Shown here piece after piece: positions 18,218-26,921 of a stretch of 64,000 nucleotides of DNA (positions are counted from its first letter, which is position 1; every line of letters begins with the position of its first letter). This DNA comes from Rhodosalinus sediminis (lineage in GTDB: Bacteria; Pseudomonadota; Alphaproteobacteria; Rhodobacterales; Rhodobacteraceae). A program made the position numbers and the translations under genes. Below the pieces are notes generated by a model, which was not told the DNA's origin, made no database searches, and was given only the letters and a program-made list of their open reading frames with translations. The DNA lies in NCBI RefSeq assembly GCF_003385555.1, contig NZ_QOHR01000005.1, positions 68,709 through 132,708 of the forward strand. The letters are read 5' to 3'.

Positions 18218-18829
18218 GTGGAGACGGTCCCGACCGATGTTTCACGTGAAACGAGGGAGCGTCTCGAGACGCTCCTCGCGCTCGTCGGGAAGTGGACGCG
18301 GCGCATCAACCTCGTCGCGCCGAGCACCGTCGAGGACGCCTGGCGCCGCCACATCCTCGATTCGATCCAGGTGCATCAGGCCGCCCCCGCCGCGCAGCAC
18401 TGGGCCGATCTCGGCACCGGCGGCGGGTTTCCGGGGCTCGTCGTCGCCGTTCTCGAAACAGAGCGCACGACGCCGGCCAAGGTGACGCTGGTCGAGAGCG
18501 ACCGGCGAAAGTGCACCTTTCTGCGCACGGCGCTCCGCGAGACCGGAGCGCAGGCGAGGGTCATCGACGCGCGCATCGAGCATGTGCCGCCGCTCGGGGC
18601 CGATGTCCTCTCCGCCCGCGCGCTCGCGCCGCTCGGCACGCTCCTCGGCTTCGCGCATCGGCATCTGGCGCCCGGCGGGACGGCGCTTTTCCCGAAGGGC
18701 GCGCGCTGGCGGGAGGAAATCGCCGCCGCGGAGCGTGACTGGACCTTCTCGGCGGAGCCGATTCCGAGTATCACGGATCCCGACGCCGTTCTTCTGAGGA
18801 TCGGAGGCATCGCCCCTCATGCAGGCTGA
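18218..18829 (+). CDS. rsmG: 16S rRNA (guanine527-N7)-methyltransferase
   Basis: This 203-residue SAM-dependent enzyme methylates G527 in 16S rRNA. The SAM-binding motif I is DLGTGGGFPGL, followed by LVESDRRKCTFLR. The start is GTG at 18218, 2 bp after mnmG. A parS site lies within codons 7-12, encoding VSRET. The end overlaps the parA start by 11 bp. Loss of this gene gives low-level streptomycin resistance in other bacteria. Confidence 0.95.
   Translation: METVPTDVSRETRERLETLLALVGKWTRRINLVAPSTVEDAWRRHILDSIQVHQAAPAAQHWADLGTGGGFPGLVVAVLETERTTPAKVTLVESDRRKCTFLRTALRETGAQARVIDARIEHVPPLGADVLSARALAPLGTLLGFAHRHLAPGGTALFPKGARWREEIAAAERDWTFSAEPIPSITDPDAVLLRIGGIAPHAG
18238..18253. promoter_or_regulatory. 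parS: parS site 2 (ParB-binding palindrome)
   Basis: TGTTTCACGTGAAACG matches 15 of 16 consensus positions, with the central 14-bp palindrome GTTTCACGTGAAAC intact. It lies within the rsmG N-terminal coding sequence. Confidence 0.9.
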
Positions 18830-19625
18830 GACACGCACACCCCCCCGCATCATCGCAATCGCGAATCAGAAGGGGGGCGTCGGCAAGACGACGACCGCGA
18901 TCAACCTCGGCGCCGCGCTCGCCCGGGCCGGGCACGAGGTGTTGCTCATCGATCTCGACCCGCAGGGCAACGCCTCGACCGGCCTCGGCATGACGTCGGA
19001 GACGCGGCGGTTGACGACCTATGACGTGCTGATCGAGGGGACGCCGCTCTCGAAGGCGATTCAGCCGACGGCGCAGGAGCGGCTCGGCCTCGTCCCCGCC
19101 ACCGTCGACCTGAGTTCCGCCGATCTGGAGCTCATGGGTAAGCAACGGCGGAGTTTCCTGCTGCGCTCCGCGCTCGCGCCGGTCACGCGGGGCGAGCTTG
19201 ACGTCGATTACGTGCTGATCGACTGCCCGCCGTCGCTCAGCCTTTTGACGCTGAACGCGATGGTCGCCGCGCATGCCGTGCTCGTGCCGCTGCAATCGGA
19301 GTTCTTCGCGCTCGAAGGGCTGTCGCAACTCATGCTCAGCGTGCGCGAGGTGCGGCAGACGGCGAACCCGAACCTTCGGATCGAAGGGGTGCTGCTGACC
19401 ATGCACGATACCCGTAACCGCTTGGCGCAACAGGTGGAATCCGACGCGCGGGAGACGCTGGGCGAACTGGTGTTCCAGACGGTGATCCCGCGCAACGTCC
19501 GCGTGAGCGAGGCGCCGTCCTACGCGCTCCCGGTGATGGACTACGACCCGACGTCGAAAGGGGCGCTCGCCTATGCCGCGCTCGCCGAGGAGTTGCGCCG
19601 CAATCACACCCGTGTCGCCGCCTGA
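18819..19625 (+). CDS. parA: Chromosome-partitioning ATPase ParA
   Basis: This 268-residue Walker-type ATPase moves the origin-proximal ParB-parS complexes to the poles. The deviant Walker A motif KGGVGKTTTAIN is near residue 21, LIDLDPQGNASTGLG follows, and DYVLIDCPPSLSLLT is the Walker B region. The short N-terminal tail before the P-loop lacks a DNA-binding domain, as in chromosomal (type Ib-like) ParA proteins. It overlaps rsmG by 11 bp and precedes parB by 11 bp. Confidence 0.96.
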   Translation: MQAETRTPPRIIAIANQKGGVGKTTTAINLGAALARAGHEVLLIDLDPQGNASTGLGMTSETRRLTTYDVLIEGTPLSKAIQPTAQERLGLVPATVDLSSADLELMGKQRRSFLLRSALAPVTRGELDVDYVLIDCPPSLSLLTLNAMVAAHAVLVPLQSEFFALEGLSQLMLSVREVRQTANPNLRIEGVLLTMHDTRNRLAQQVESDARETLGELVFQTVIPRNVRVSEAPSYALPVMDYDPTSKGALAYAALAEELRRNHTRVAA

Positions 19626-19636
19626 CGGAGCGTGCC

Positions 19637-20539
19637 ATGACCGACAAGACCCCGAAATCGCGCGGGCTCGGCCGCGGTCTCTCCGCGCTAATGGCCGACA
19701 TCGGCCCGGAGGAGGAGCGGACGCCCGACGCCCCGGCGCCGCGGCCGACGACGACGGTGCCCATCGACCGGATCGCACCCAACCCGGACCAGCCGCGGCG
19801 GACCTTCGGCGAGGAGGAGCTCGCCGAGCTCGCCAAGTCGATCGCGGCGCGCGGCATCCTGCAGCCGCTGATCGTGCGGCCCGACCCCGAGAAACCCGGC
19901 CATTACCAGATCGTCGCGGGCGAACGCCGTTGGCGCGCGGCGCAGCGGGCGCAGGTGCACGATGTGCCGGTGATCGAGCGGGAGCTCAGCGATCTCGAGG
20001 TGCTCGAGGTCGCGATCATCGAGAACATCCAGCGCGCCGACCTGAACCCGGTCGAGGAGGCGGCGGGCTACCGGCAGCTTCTGGAGAAATTCGGGCACAC
20101 CCAGGATCAGCTCGCCGAGGCGCTCGGCAAGAGCCGCAGCCATATCGCCAACGCGATCCGCCTCTTGAAACTGCCCGACGAGGTGCAGGCGATGGCGCGC
20201 GACGGTAGCCTCAGCGCGGGGCACGCCCGGGCGCTCATCACGGCCTCCGATCCGGTCGCGCTCGCCCGGACGGTGGCGATGAAGGATCTTTCGGTCCGCG
20301 AAACCGAGGCGCTCGTGCGCAAGGGCGCGGCGGAGGCCAAGGGGGCAGGGGGCGCGGAGCGGCGCAAGCGCGGCGGCGAGAAGGACGCTGACACCCGCGC
20401 GCTCGAAAGCGATCTTTCCGCGATGCTGGGCATGAAGGTCGCCATCGAGCACAAGGCGGGGGCGGAAAGCGGGAAGCTCGTGATCGAGTATCCGGATCTC
20501 GACCAACTCGACGCGCTCTGCAACAAGCTGAGCGGCTAG
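19637..20539 (+). CDS. parB: Chromosome-partitioning CTPase ParB
   Basis: This 300-residue parS-binding clamp has the ParA-activating N-terminus (RGLGRGLSALMAD), the CTP-binding ParB/Srx domain (IAPNPDQPRR, GERRWRAAQ, IENIQRADLNPVEEA), a helix-turn-helix that reads parS (TQDQLAEALGKSRSHIAN), a charged linker, and a C-terminal dimerisation domain. Its three candidate targets sit within 4.3 kb around it. It converges with and overlaps hemW by 4 bp. Confidence 0.96.
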   Translation: MTDKTPKSRGLGRGLSALMADIGPEEERTPDAPAPRPTTTVPIDRIAPNPDQPRRTFGEEELAELAKSIAARGILQPLIVRPDPEKPGHYQIVAGERRWRAAQRAQVHDVPVIERELSDLEVLEVAIIENIQRADLNPVEEAAGYRQLLEKFGHTQDQLAEALGKSRSHIANAIRLLKLPDEVQAMARDGSLSAGHARALITASDPVALARTVAMKDLSVRETEALVRKGAAEAKGAGGAERRKRGGEKDADTRALESDLSAMLGMKVAIEHKAGAESGKLVIEYPDLDQLDALCNKLSG

Positions 20540-21717
20540 GCGCCGAGAAGCTCCGGAATGATACGGTTGAGCAGCATCTGGCCCTGCGCGGTCGTGCAAA
20601 GCCGCCCCTGTTTCACGTGAAGCAGACCTGAGTGCACGAGCGCCGCGATCGCCTCGGGGTCGAGCGATTGGCCGGCGAGCCGCGCGTGGCGCTCCAGATC
20701 TATGCCGTCCGTGACGCGCAGGCCCATCATCAGGTGTTCGGCCGCCTGCTCGGCGTCGCGAATCACCGTCGTCCGCTCCGGCGTCGCGCCGCGCTCGACG
20801 CCGTCGAGCCATTGCCCGGGGGCCGACGCGGCCTCCGTCGCGATGCGGCGTGCGCCGAGCGTCAGCCGCCCGTGCGCGCCGGGGCCGATGCCGGCGTAAT
20901 CGCCGTAGCGCCAGTAAACGAGGTTGTGCCGACTTTCCGCGCCCGGCCGCGCGTGGTTCGACACCTCGTAGGCGGGGAGACCGGCGGCGTCGCAGAGCTC
21001 CTGCGTCGCCTCGTACATATCCGCCGCGAGGTCCTCTTCGGGCAGCCCGGCGAGCTTGCCGGCGGCGAAACGGTCGCCGAAGGCGGTGCCCGGCTCGATC
21101 GTCAGCTGGTAGAGCGACAGGTGATCGACCGCCATCGCGAGCGCCTCGGCCAGTTCCGCGCGCCAGTCGGCGAGCGTCTGGAACTGCCGCGCATAGATCA
21201 GGTCGAAGCTCACCCGGTCGAAATGCGCGCGCGCGATGTCGAAGGCCCGCCGCGCCTCCGCCGCGCTGTGCAGCCGCCCGAGGCGGGTCAGATCCCGGTC
21301 GTTCAGCGCCTGCACGCCGAGCGACACGCGGTTGACCCCCGCCTCGGCGTAGCCGCGAAAGCGCTCGGCCTCCACCGAGGACGGGTTCGCCTCCAGCGTC
21401 ACCTCCAGATCGTTGGCGAGGGGCCACGTGCGGCGGATGCGCGCGAGGATCGCCGCGACGAGGTCGGGGTCCATCAGGCTCGGCGTGCCGCCGCCAAGAA
21501 AGACGGAGTTGAGCACGCGGTCGCCGGTCATCCGCCCGAGGCGATCGATCTCGGAGAGATAGGCCGCGCGCCACCGCGCCTGATCGATAACCCGCGAGAC
21601 GTGGCTGTTGAAGTCGCAGTAGGGGCACTTCGCCGCGCAGAACGGCCAGTGCAGGTAGAGCCCGAAGCCGCCCGCCCGCCAGTCCTCGACCAGCGGCGCG
21701 GCGGCGGCCTCAGTCAA
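20536..21717 (-). CDS. hemW: HemW-type radical SAM protein (heme chaperone)
   Basis: This 393-residue radical SAM protein carries the cluster motif CAAKCPYCDF near residues 27-36, FLGGGTPSL, and the C-terminal HemN_C domain. HemW proteins resemble coproporphyrinogen dehydrogenase HemN but lack its extra N-terminal cysteine region, and are thought to deliver heme to respiratory enzymes. The start is TTG at 21717, overlapping rdgB by 8 bp; no ATG or GTG lies before the conserved region. A parS site is embedded in its 3' coding part (residues LHVKQ). Confidence 0.93.
   Translation of the reverse strand: MTEAAAAPLVEDWRAGGFGLYLHWPFCAAKCPYCDFNSHVSRVIDQARWRAAYLSEIDRLGRMTGDRVLNSVFLGGGTPSLMDPDLVAAILARIRRTWPLANDLEVTLEANPSSVEAERFRGYAEAGVNRVSLGVQALNDRDLTRLGRLHSAAEARRAFDIARAHFDRVSFDLIYARQFQTLADWRAELAEALAMAVDHLSLYQLTIEPGTAFGDRFAAGKLAGLPEEDLAADMYEATQELCDAAGLPAYEVSNHARPGAESRHNLVYWRYGDYAGIGPGAHGRLTLGARRIATEAASAPGQWLDGVERGATPERTTVIRDAEQAAEHLMMGLRVTDGIDLERHARLAGQSLDPEAIAALVHSGLLHVKQGRLCTTAQGQMLLNRIIPELLGA
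20609..20624. promoter_or_regulatory. parS: parS site 3 (ParB-binding palindrome)
   Basis: TGTTTCACGTGAAGCA matches 15 of 16 consensus positions. It lies inside the 3' part of hemW, 70 bp beyond the parB stop. Confidence 0.85.
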
Positions 21718-22321
21718 GGCAGCGGCGCACCAGATCCGCGAAGGCGCGGGCGCGGTGGCTGATGCGGTTCTTTTCCCAGCGGTCCATCTCTCCGAAGGTA
21801 ATTTCGTAGCCCTCGGGCTGAAAGATGGGGTCGTAGCCGTGCCCCTGATCGCCCCGCATGGGCCAGACGATGCGGCCCGGCATCCGGCCCTCGAACACCT
21901 CGTCGTGCCCGTCCGGCCAGGCCACGACGAGCGTGCAGCAGAACGTAGCGCGCCGCGGTTCCGGCGCGTTCGCCGCCTCGAGTTCCTCCCAGGCGCGGGT
22001 CATCGCCATGACGAAGTCGCGGCCCTGCGGCGTTTCGGCCCAGTCGGCGGTGTGCACCCCCGGCGCGCCGCCGAGCGCGTCGATGGCGATGCCGCTGTCG
22101 TCGGCGAGCGCGGGCAGACCGGTGGCCTGCGCCGCGGCATGCGCCTTGATCCGGGCGTTGCCGACGAAGGTCTCCTCGGTCTCCTCCGGTTCGGCCAGAT
22201 CGAGGTCGCCCGCGCCCACGGGTGCGATCCCGTAAGGCCCGAGGAGCGCCTCGATCTCCTCGAGCTTGCCGCGGTTGTGCGTGGCGACGACGAGCCGGCC
22301 GGCGGAGAGTTTGCGCGTCAT
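21710..22321 (-). CDS. rdgB: XTP/dITP diphosphatase (RdgB/HAM1)
   Basis: This 203-residue house-cleaning pyrophosphatase removes dITP, XTP and similar deaminated purine nucleotides. The signatures are [14 protein letters not shown] at the N-terminus, [18 protein letters not shown] in the middle, and the C-terminal [11 protein letters not shown] and NRISHRARA. The ATG at 22321 overlaps the rph stop as ATGA, so it is a coupled second gene of rph-rdgB-hemW. Confidence 0.96.
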   Translation of the reverse strand: MTRKLSAGRLVVATHNRGKLEEIEALLGPYGIAPVGAGDLDLAEPEETEETFVGNARIKAHAAAQATGLPALADDSGIAIDALGGAPGVHTADWAETPQGRDFVMAMTRAWEELEAANAPEPRRATFCCTLVVAWPDGHDEVFEGRMPGRIVWPMRGDQGHGYDPIFQPEGYEITFGEMDRWEKNRISHRARAFADLVRRCLD

Positions 22322-23031
22322 GCGGCCGCCGCGCGCTGCGCCTCGGCCAACTGCGCGACGCCGTCGCCCGCGAGGTCCAGAAGGCGCGTCATCTGATCGC
22401 GGGAGAAGGTCTGTCCCTCGGCCGACATCTGCACCTCGATCAGCCGGCCGTCGCCGGTCATGACGAAGTTGCCGTCGACGCCGGCCTCGCTGTCCTCGGG
22501 GTAGTCGAGGTCCACGACCGGCTGCCCGGCGTAGATCCCGCAGGAGACCGCCGCCACCGGCTCGCCCAGCGGATCGGAGGTCAGGTCCCCGGCCTTCAGC
22601 AGGCGGTTCACCGCGAGGCGCAGCGCGACCCAGCCGCCGGTGATCGCGGCGCAACGGGTGCCGCCGTCGGCCTGGATCACGTCGCAATCGACGGTGATCT
22701 GCCGCTCGCCGAGCGCCTGACGATCCACGCCAGCGCGCAGGGAGCGTCCGATAAGGCGTTGAATTTCAACGGTTCGGCCGCCCTGCTTGCCGGCGCTCGC
22801 CTCGCGGCGCATGCGCGTCGTGGTGGCCCGGGGCAGCATGCCGTATTCCGCCGTCACCCAGCCCTGACCGCCGCCCTTGAGGAAGGGCGGCACGCGCTCC
22901 TCGACGCTCGCCGTGCAGAGGACGTGGGTGTCGCCCACCCGGATCATGCAGGCGCCTTCGGCGTGTTTCGTGATGCCCGTCTCGATTGAAACGGGGCGCA
23001 TTTCGCTTAAGTCTCGTCCTGAGGGGCGCAT
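22318..23031 (-). CDS. rph: Ribonuclease PH
   Basis: This 237-residue phosphorolytic 3'-5' exoribonuclease trims tRNA 3' ends. Conserved blocks are [37 protein letters not shown], the phosphate-site [16 protein letters not shown] and [17 protein letters not shown]. It is the first gene of the leftward rph-rdgB-hemW operon and diverges from hrcA across 116 bp. Confidence 0.97.
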   Translation of the reverse strand: MRPSGRDLSEMRPVSIETGITKHAEGACMIRVGDTHVLCTASVEERVPPFLKGGGQGWVTAEYGMLPRATTTRMRREASAGKQGGRTVEIQRLIGRSLRAGVDRQALGERQITVDCDVIQADGGTRCAAITGGWVALRLAVNRLLKAGDLTSDPLGEPVAAVSCGIYAGQPVVDLDYPEDSEAGVDGNFVMTGDGRLIEVQMSAEGQTFSRDQMTRLLDLAGDGVAQLAEAQRAAAA

Positions 23032-23147
23032 TGCCTATCCCTTGTCGCCGGTCGCCCTCCGATAGCGGCGGGCGCGGCGGCAGCGCAACCCCGATTGATT
23101 TTTCCTCCGCGCCCCTCTTTGATGTCGTGCCGGACAGGGCATGCGAA

Positions 23148-24212
23148 ATGACCGAGACTCCGAATCTACTGGAAGAACTGAACGACCGCTCGCGCGAGGT
23201 CTTTCGCCGGGTGGTTGAGGGCTACCTGCAAAGCGGGGAGCCGGTGGGCTCGCGCACGCTGACGCGGACGATGAGCGAGAAGGTGAGCGCCGCCACCGTG
23301 CGCAACGTGATGCAGGATCTCGAGTACCTCGGGCTGCTCGACAGCCCGCACGTCAGCGCCGGGCGCATTCCGACGCAGGTCGGGCTGCGGATGTTCGTGG
23401 ACGGCTTCCTCGAGATCGGGGACCTGTCGGAAGGCGACAAGGAGCGGCTCGATTCCACGCTCGGCGGCAACACCTCCGACGTGTCGTCGCTGCTGGACCG
23501 GGTGGGGTCCGCGCTCTCGGGCGTGACGCAGGGGGCGAGCCTCGTCCTCGCGCCGAAGCACGAGGCGCCGATCAAGCACATCGAGTTCGTCGGCCTCGGC
23601 CCCGACCGGGCGCTCGTGGTGCTCGTCTTCGCCGACGGGCACGTGGAGAACCGCGTGTTCTCTCCTCCGCCGGGGCAGACGCCCTCCTCCATGCGGGAGG
23701 CGGCGAATTTCCTGAACGCCATGCTGGAGGGCCGCACCCTCAGCGAGATCCGCCACCAGCTCGGCGCCGAGATCGCCGCGCGCCGGCAGGAGGTCGATCA
23801 GCTCGCGCATCAGCTGGTGCAGAGCGGCCTCGCCGTCTGGAGCGAGGACGGCGAGAGCGACGCGCGCCTCATCGTGCGCGGGCGGGCGAATCTCCTGGGC
23901 GAGGAGGCCGACGAGACCGACCTGGAGCGCATCCGCGTGCTCTTCGACGACCTGGAGCGCAAGCGCGACATCGCGGAGTTCCTCGAACTCACCGACGAGG
24001 GCGAGGGCGTGCGCATCTTCATCGGCTCGGAGAACAAACTTTTTTCCTTGTCGGGTTCCTCTCTGGTGGTCTCCCCATATATGAACGCGGACCGGAAGAT
24101 CGTCGGCGCCGTGGGCGTGATCGGGCCCACGCGGCTCAACTACGGCCGCATCGTTCCGATCGTGGATTACACGGCGCAACTGGTCGGGCGGCTTCTGTCC
24201 GACCGGAGCTAG
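23148..24212 (+). CDS. hrcA: Heat-inducible transcription repressor HrcA
   Basis: This 354-residue repressor of CIRCE-controlled chaperone operons has an N-terminal winged helix (VGSRTLTRTMSEKVSAATVR region), the HrcA signature GLLDSPHVSAGRIPTQVGLR, and a C-terminal GAF-like domain ending VDYTAQLVGRLLS. The ATG at 23148 follows GGACAGGGC. I see no CIRCE inverted repeat in the rph-hrcA gap, so its targets (for example groESL) probably lie elsewhere. It is 9 bp upstream of grpE. Confidence 0.95.
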   Translation: MTETPNLLEELNDRSREVFRRVVEGYLQSGEPVGSRTLTRTMSEKVSAATVRNVMQDLEYLGLLDSPHVSAGRIPTQVGLRMFVDGFLEIGDLSEGDKERLDSTLGGNTSDVSSLLDRVGSALSGVTQGASLVLAPKHEAPIKHIEFVGLGPDRALVVLVFADGHVENRVFSPPPGQTPSSMREAANFLNAMLEGRTLSEIRHQLGAEIAARRQEVDQLAHQLVQSGLAVWSEDGESDARLIVRGRANLLGEEADETDLERIRVLFDDLERKRDIAEFLELTDEGEGVRIFIGSENKLFSLSGSSLVVSPYMNADRKIVGAVGVIGPTRLNYGRIVPIVDYTAQLVGRLLSDRS

Positions 24213-24221
24213 AGGTGAAAG

Positions 24222-24815
24222 ATGGGTGACCCGAAGCGAGACGAGGACGAGTTCCTCGACGACATCGAAGCGCTGGAGGCCGAGGCCGAGGCGGCCGAGG
24301 AGGACTCCGGCGGCGCCGGCCGGGCCGCGCCGGGCGAGAGCGAGGAGTCCGAGCTCGACGCGCTGCGCGCCGAGCGCGACGACCTGAAGGACCGGTTCAT
24401 GCGCGCGCTCGCGGACGCCGAGAACGCCCGCAAGCGCGCCGACAAGGACCGCCGGGAGGCCGAGCGCTACGGCGCCACGCGCCTCGCCCGCGATCTGCTG
24501 CCGGTCTACGACAACCTGCAGCGCGCCATCGCCGCCTCCCGCGAGGAGGGCGAGACCGCCTCCGACGCGCTCATGGAAGGGGTGGAGCTGACGCTGAAGG
24601 AGCTTCTCAACGTCTTCCACCGCCACAGCATCGAGGCGATCTCGCCGCAGGTGGGCGACACCTTCGATCCCAACCTGCACGAGGCGATGTTCGAGGCGCC
24701 GGTGCCGGACACCACCGCGGGCGAGATCATCCAAGTCTCGCAGGACGGTTTCATGCTGCACGACCGGCTGCTGCGGCCGGCGCAGGTGGGCGTTTCCTCC
24801 AACCCCGGAAGCTGA
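24222..24815 (+). CDS. grpE: Nucleotide exchange factor GrpE
   Basis: This 197-residue DnaK co-chaperone has an acidic, disordered N-terminus (about 1-45), a long coiled coil (RAERDDLKDRFMRALADAEN), and the C-terminal beta domain containing the GrpE signature region (EGVELTLKELLNVFHRHSIE through GEIIQVSQDGFMLHDRLLRP; both partial). AGAGGTGAAAG precedes the ATG. It forms an operon with hrcA. The stop lies 3 bp from the convergent Nudix gene. Confidence 0.96.
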   Translation: MGDPKRDEDEFLDDIEALEAEAEAAEEDSGGAGRAAPGESEESELDALRAERDDLKDRFMRALADAENARKRADKDRREAERYGATRLARDLLPVYDNLQRAIAASREEGETASDALMEGVELTLKELLNVFHRHSIEAISPQVGDTFDPNLHEAMFEAPVPDTTAGEIIQVSQDGFMLHDRLLRPAQVGVSSNPGS

Positions 24816-24818
24816 CGC

Positions 24819-25256
24819 TCAGCCGAAGTAACGCGCGGCCACGGCGCGGTCGCCTGCGTTGGCGAGCGCGCCGGGCACCTCCCGCGCGGGTAGCCAGACC
24901 TCGGCGTGGCCGGCCTCGTCCGGCGGGCCGAGGCGCTGCACGGGGCGGGCCGTGTAGATCGTGCAGATCTTCTCGGCGTGGATGCCGTACTCCGGCATCC
25001 AGGTGAACCGCCGGAAGGCGCCGATCCGCCGCGGCGCCGCTATGGTCCAGCCGGTCTCCTCCCGCACCTCGCGGAAGAGCGCGGCGAGCGGCGGCTCCCC
25101 CGGATCGACGCCGCCGCCCGGAAGCTGGATCTCGGGCCACGGCGCGGCCTGATGGGTGAGCAGCACGCGGCGCCCGCGCGGCAGGATCGCGTAGACGCCG
25201 GGCCGCGCGACGTAGCGGCGGCCGGGCTCGGGCGGCGCGTCGTAGCGGGGGATCAT
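24819..25256 (-). CDS. Nudix hydrolase
   Basis: This 145-residue protein has the Nudix box running from GGGVDPGEPP to REVREETGW (about residues 46-69), with all the metal-binding glutamates. The substrate cannot be read from sequence; the size and layout resemble MutT-like or NADH/ADP-sugar pyrophosphatases. It is a single gene, convergent with grpE and divergent from hslO. Confidence 0.88.
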   Translation of the reverse strand: MIPRYDAPPEPGRRYVARPGVYAILPRGRRVLLTHQAAPWPEIQLPGGGVDPGEPPLAALFREVREETGWTIAAPRRIGAFRRFTWMPEYGIHAEKICTIYTARPVQRLGPPDEAGHAEVWLPAREVPGALANAGDRAVAARYFG

Positions 25257-25336
25257 CGCGGCGCGGCTCCTTGGGCTCGGCGCTTGAGGCGCCTATATGG
25301 GCGCGGTATGCCAATCCCCGACCCTCGAGGAAACCC

Positions 25337-26332
25337 ATGACCTTAGGCACCAAGATCGCCTGGGACGACACGGTGCTGCCGTTCCAGCTCGACAAATCCG
25401 ACACCCGCGGGCGCATCGCGCGGCTCGACGGTGTGCTGGAGGGCGTGCTGCGTCAGCATGACTATCCCGCCCCGGTCGAGGCGCTGGTCGCGGAGATGGC
25501 GCTTCTGACGGCGCTCATCGGCCAGTCGATCAAGCTGCGCTGGAAGCTCTCGCTTCAGGTGCAGACCGACGGGCCGGTGCGCATGATCGCCACCGATTTC
25601 TACGGCCCCTCCGAAGAGGGGCAGGCGGCCTGGATCCGCGCCTACGCCAGTTTCGACCGGGAGCGGCTGACTGACGCCGCACCCTTCGAGCAACTGGGCA
25701 AGGGGTATTTCGGGGTCCTCATCGATCAGGGGCAGGGGATGGCGCCCTACCAAGGGCTCACGCCGCTCAACGGCGGCTCGCTCCGCGCCTCCGCCGAGAC
25801 CTATTTCGCACAGTCCGAACAGCTCCCCACCCGCTTCGCGCTCAGTTTCGGCCGGGCGCAGGCCCCGGGCGAGGCCGAGCACTGGCGCGGCGGCGGCATC
25901 ATGCTGCAGCACCTGCCCAAGAGCGCCCCGGACGTGAGCGGCGGCGGCTCGGGCGACGACGGGCTGCTGGAAGCCGGCGACGTGGTGCCGGGCGACGAGG
26001 AGGAGGACTGGAACCGGGTGAACCTGCTCCTCGACACGGTGGAGGACACCGAGCTCGTCGGGCCGGGCCTGCCGCTGACGGATCTCCTGGTGCGGCTCTT
26101 TCACGAGGAGACGCCGCGCGTCTTCGAGACGCAGCCGGTGCGCTTCGGCTGCACCTGCTCCGAGGATCGCGTGCGCCGCGCGCTCTCGATCTACTCGGCC
26201 AAGGACATCGCCACGATGACCACCGAGGAGGGCACCGTCACCGCCGACTGCCAGTTCTGCGGCGCGCATTACGTGCTCGACCCCGCGACGCTGGGCGCGG
26301 AGGCGGAGGGGGGCGATGGCGCCGGCCACTGA
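25337..26332 (+). CDS. hslO: Redox-regulated holdase chaperone Hsp33
   Basis: This 331-residue protein is activated by oxidative unfolding. The C-terminal zinc-switch cysteines appear as GCTCSEDR and CQFCGAHY; oxidation releases Zn and exposes the binding site. The N-terminal domain carries GQSIKLRWKLSLQVQTDGPV and the PYQGLTPLNGGSL loop. The ATG at 25337 is chosen over an upstream in-frame start inside the divergent promoter region. The 3' end overlaps the next Nudix gene by 17 bp. Confidence 0.95.
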   Translation: MTLGTKIAWDDTVLPFQLDKSDTRGRIARLDGVLEGVLRQHDYPAPVEALVAEMALLTALIGQSIKLRWKLSLQVQTDGPVRMIATDFYGPSEEGQAAWIRAYASFDRERLTDAAPFEQLGKGYFGVLIDQGQGMAPYQGLTPLNGGSLRASAETYFAQSEQLPTRFALSFGRAQAPGEAEHWRGGGIMLQHLPKSAPDVSGGGSGDDGLLEAGDVVPGDEEEDWNRVNLLLDTVEDTELVGPGLPLTDLLVRLFHEETPRVFETQPVRFGCTCSEDRVRRALSIYSAKDIATMTTEEGTVTADCQFCGAHYVLDPATLGAEAEGGDGAGH

Positions 26333-26921
26333 CCCCTGGGCCGCGCTGGAGGCGGCGCTCGCCCGGCCGAGCGCGCCTTCCTCGGACTACGACCTCGCGC
26401 CGGAGCGTCCGCCGGCCCGGGGCGCCGGATTGCGCCCCGCCGGGGTGCTGATGGCGCTTGAGGACGGGCCGGGCGGCCCGCGGCTCTACCTGACGAAACG
26501 CTCCCCGGCGCTGAAGCACCATCCGGGCCAGATCGCCTTTCCCGGCGGCAAGCAGGACGCAGGCGATGCCGACCCGACCGCCGCGGCGCTGCGCGAGGCG
26601 GAGGAGGAGATCGGGCTGGCCCGCGACGGGGTCGCCATCCTCGGCACGCTGCCCCCGCACGAGACGGTCACCGGCTTCACGGTGACCCCGGTGCTCGCCC
26701 GGGTGACGGCGCCCTTCGCGCCCGTGCCCGAACCGGGCGAGGTTGCCGAGGTCTTTTCCGTGCCCTTCGCCCATGTCGCGGACCCGGCGAACTACGGCGT
26801 CGAGGCGCGGCGCTGGCGCGGGCGGATGCGGCGGTACTACGCCGTGCCGTGGGGGCCATACTACATCTGGGGCGCGACGGCGCGCATCCTGCACGGCCTC
26901 GCGGAGCGGCTCGCCCGATGA
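26316..26921 (+). CDS. Nudix hydrolase, CoA pyrophosphatase (NudL) type
   Basis: This 201-residue protein has LYLTKRSPALKHHPGQIAFP leading into the Nudix box (GGKQDAGDADPTAAALREAE through EEIGL). The HPGQIAFPGGK preamble is characteristic of the CoA pyrophosphatase group, which cleaves CoA and its esters to phosphopantetheine and 3',5'-ADP. It is sandwiched between hslO (17-bp overlap) and the CCA-enzyme gene (ATGA overlap), so the three are co-transcribed. Confidence 0.9.
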   Translation: MAPATDPWAALEAALARPSAPSSDYDLAPERPPARGAGLRPAGVLMALEDGPGGPRLYLTKRSPALKHHPGQIAFPGGKQDAGDADPTAAALREAEEEIGLARDGVAILGTLPPHETVTGFTVTPVLARVTAPFAPVPEPGEVAEVFSVPFAHVADPANYGVEARRWRGRMRRYYAVPWGPYYIWGATARILHGLAERLAR

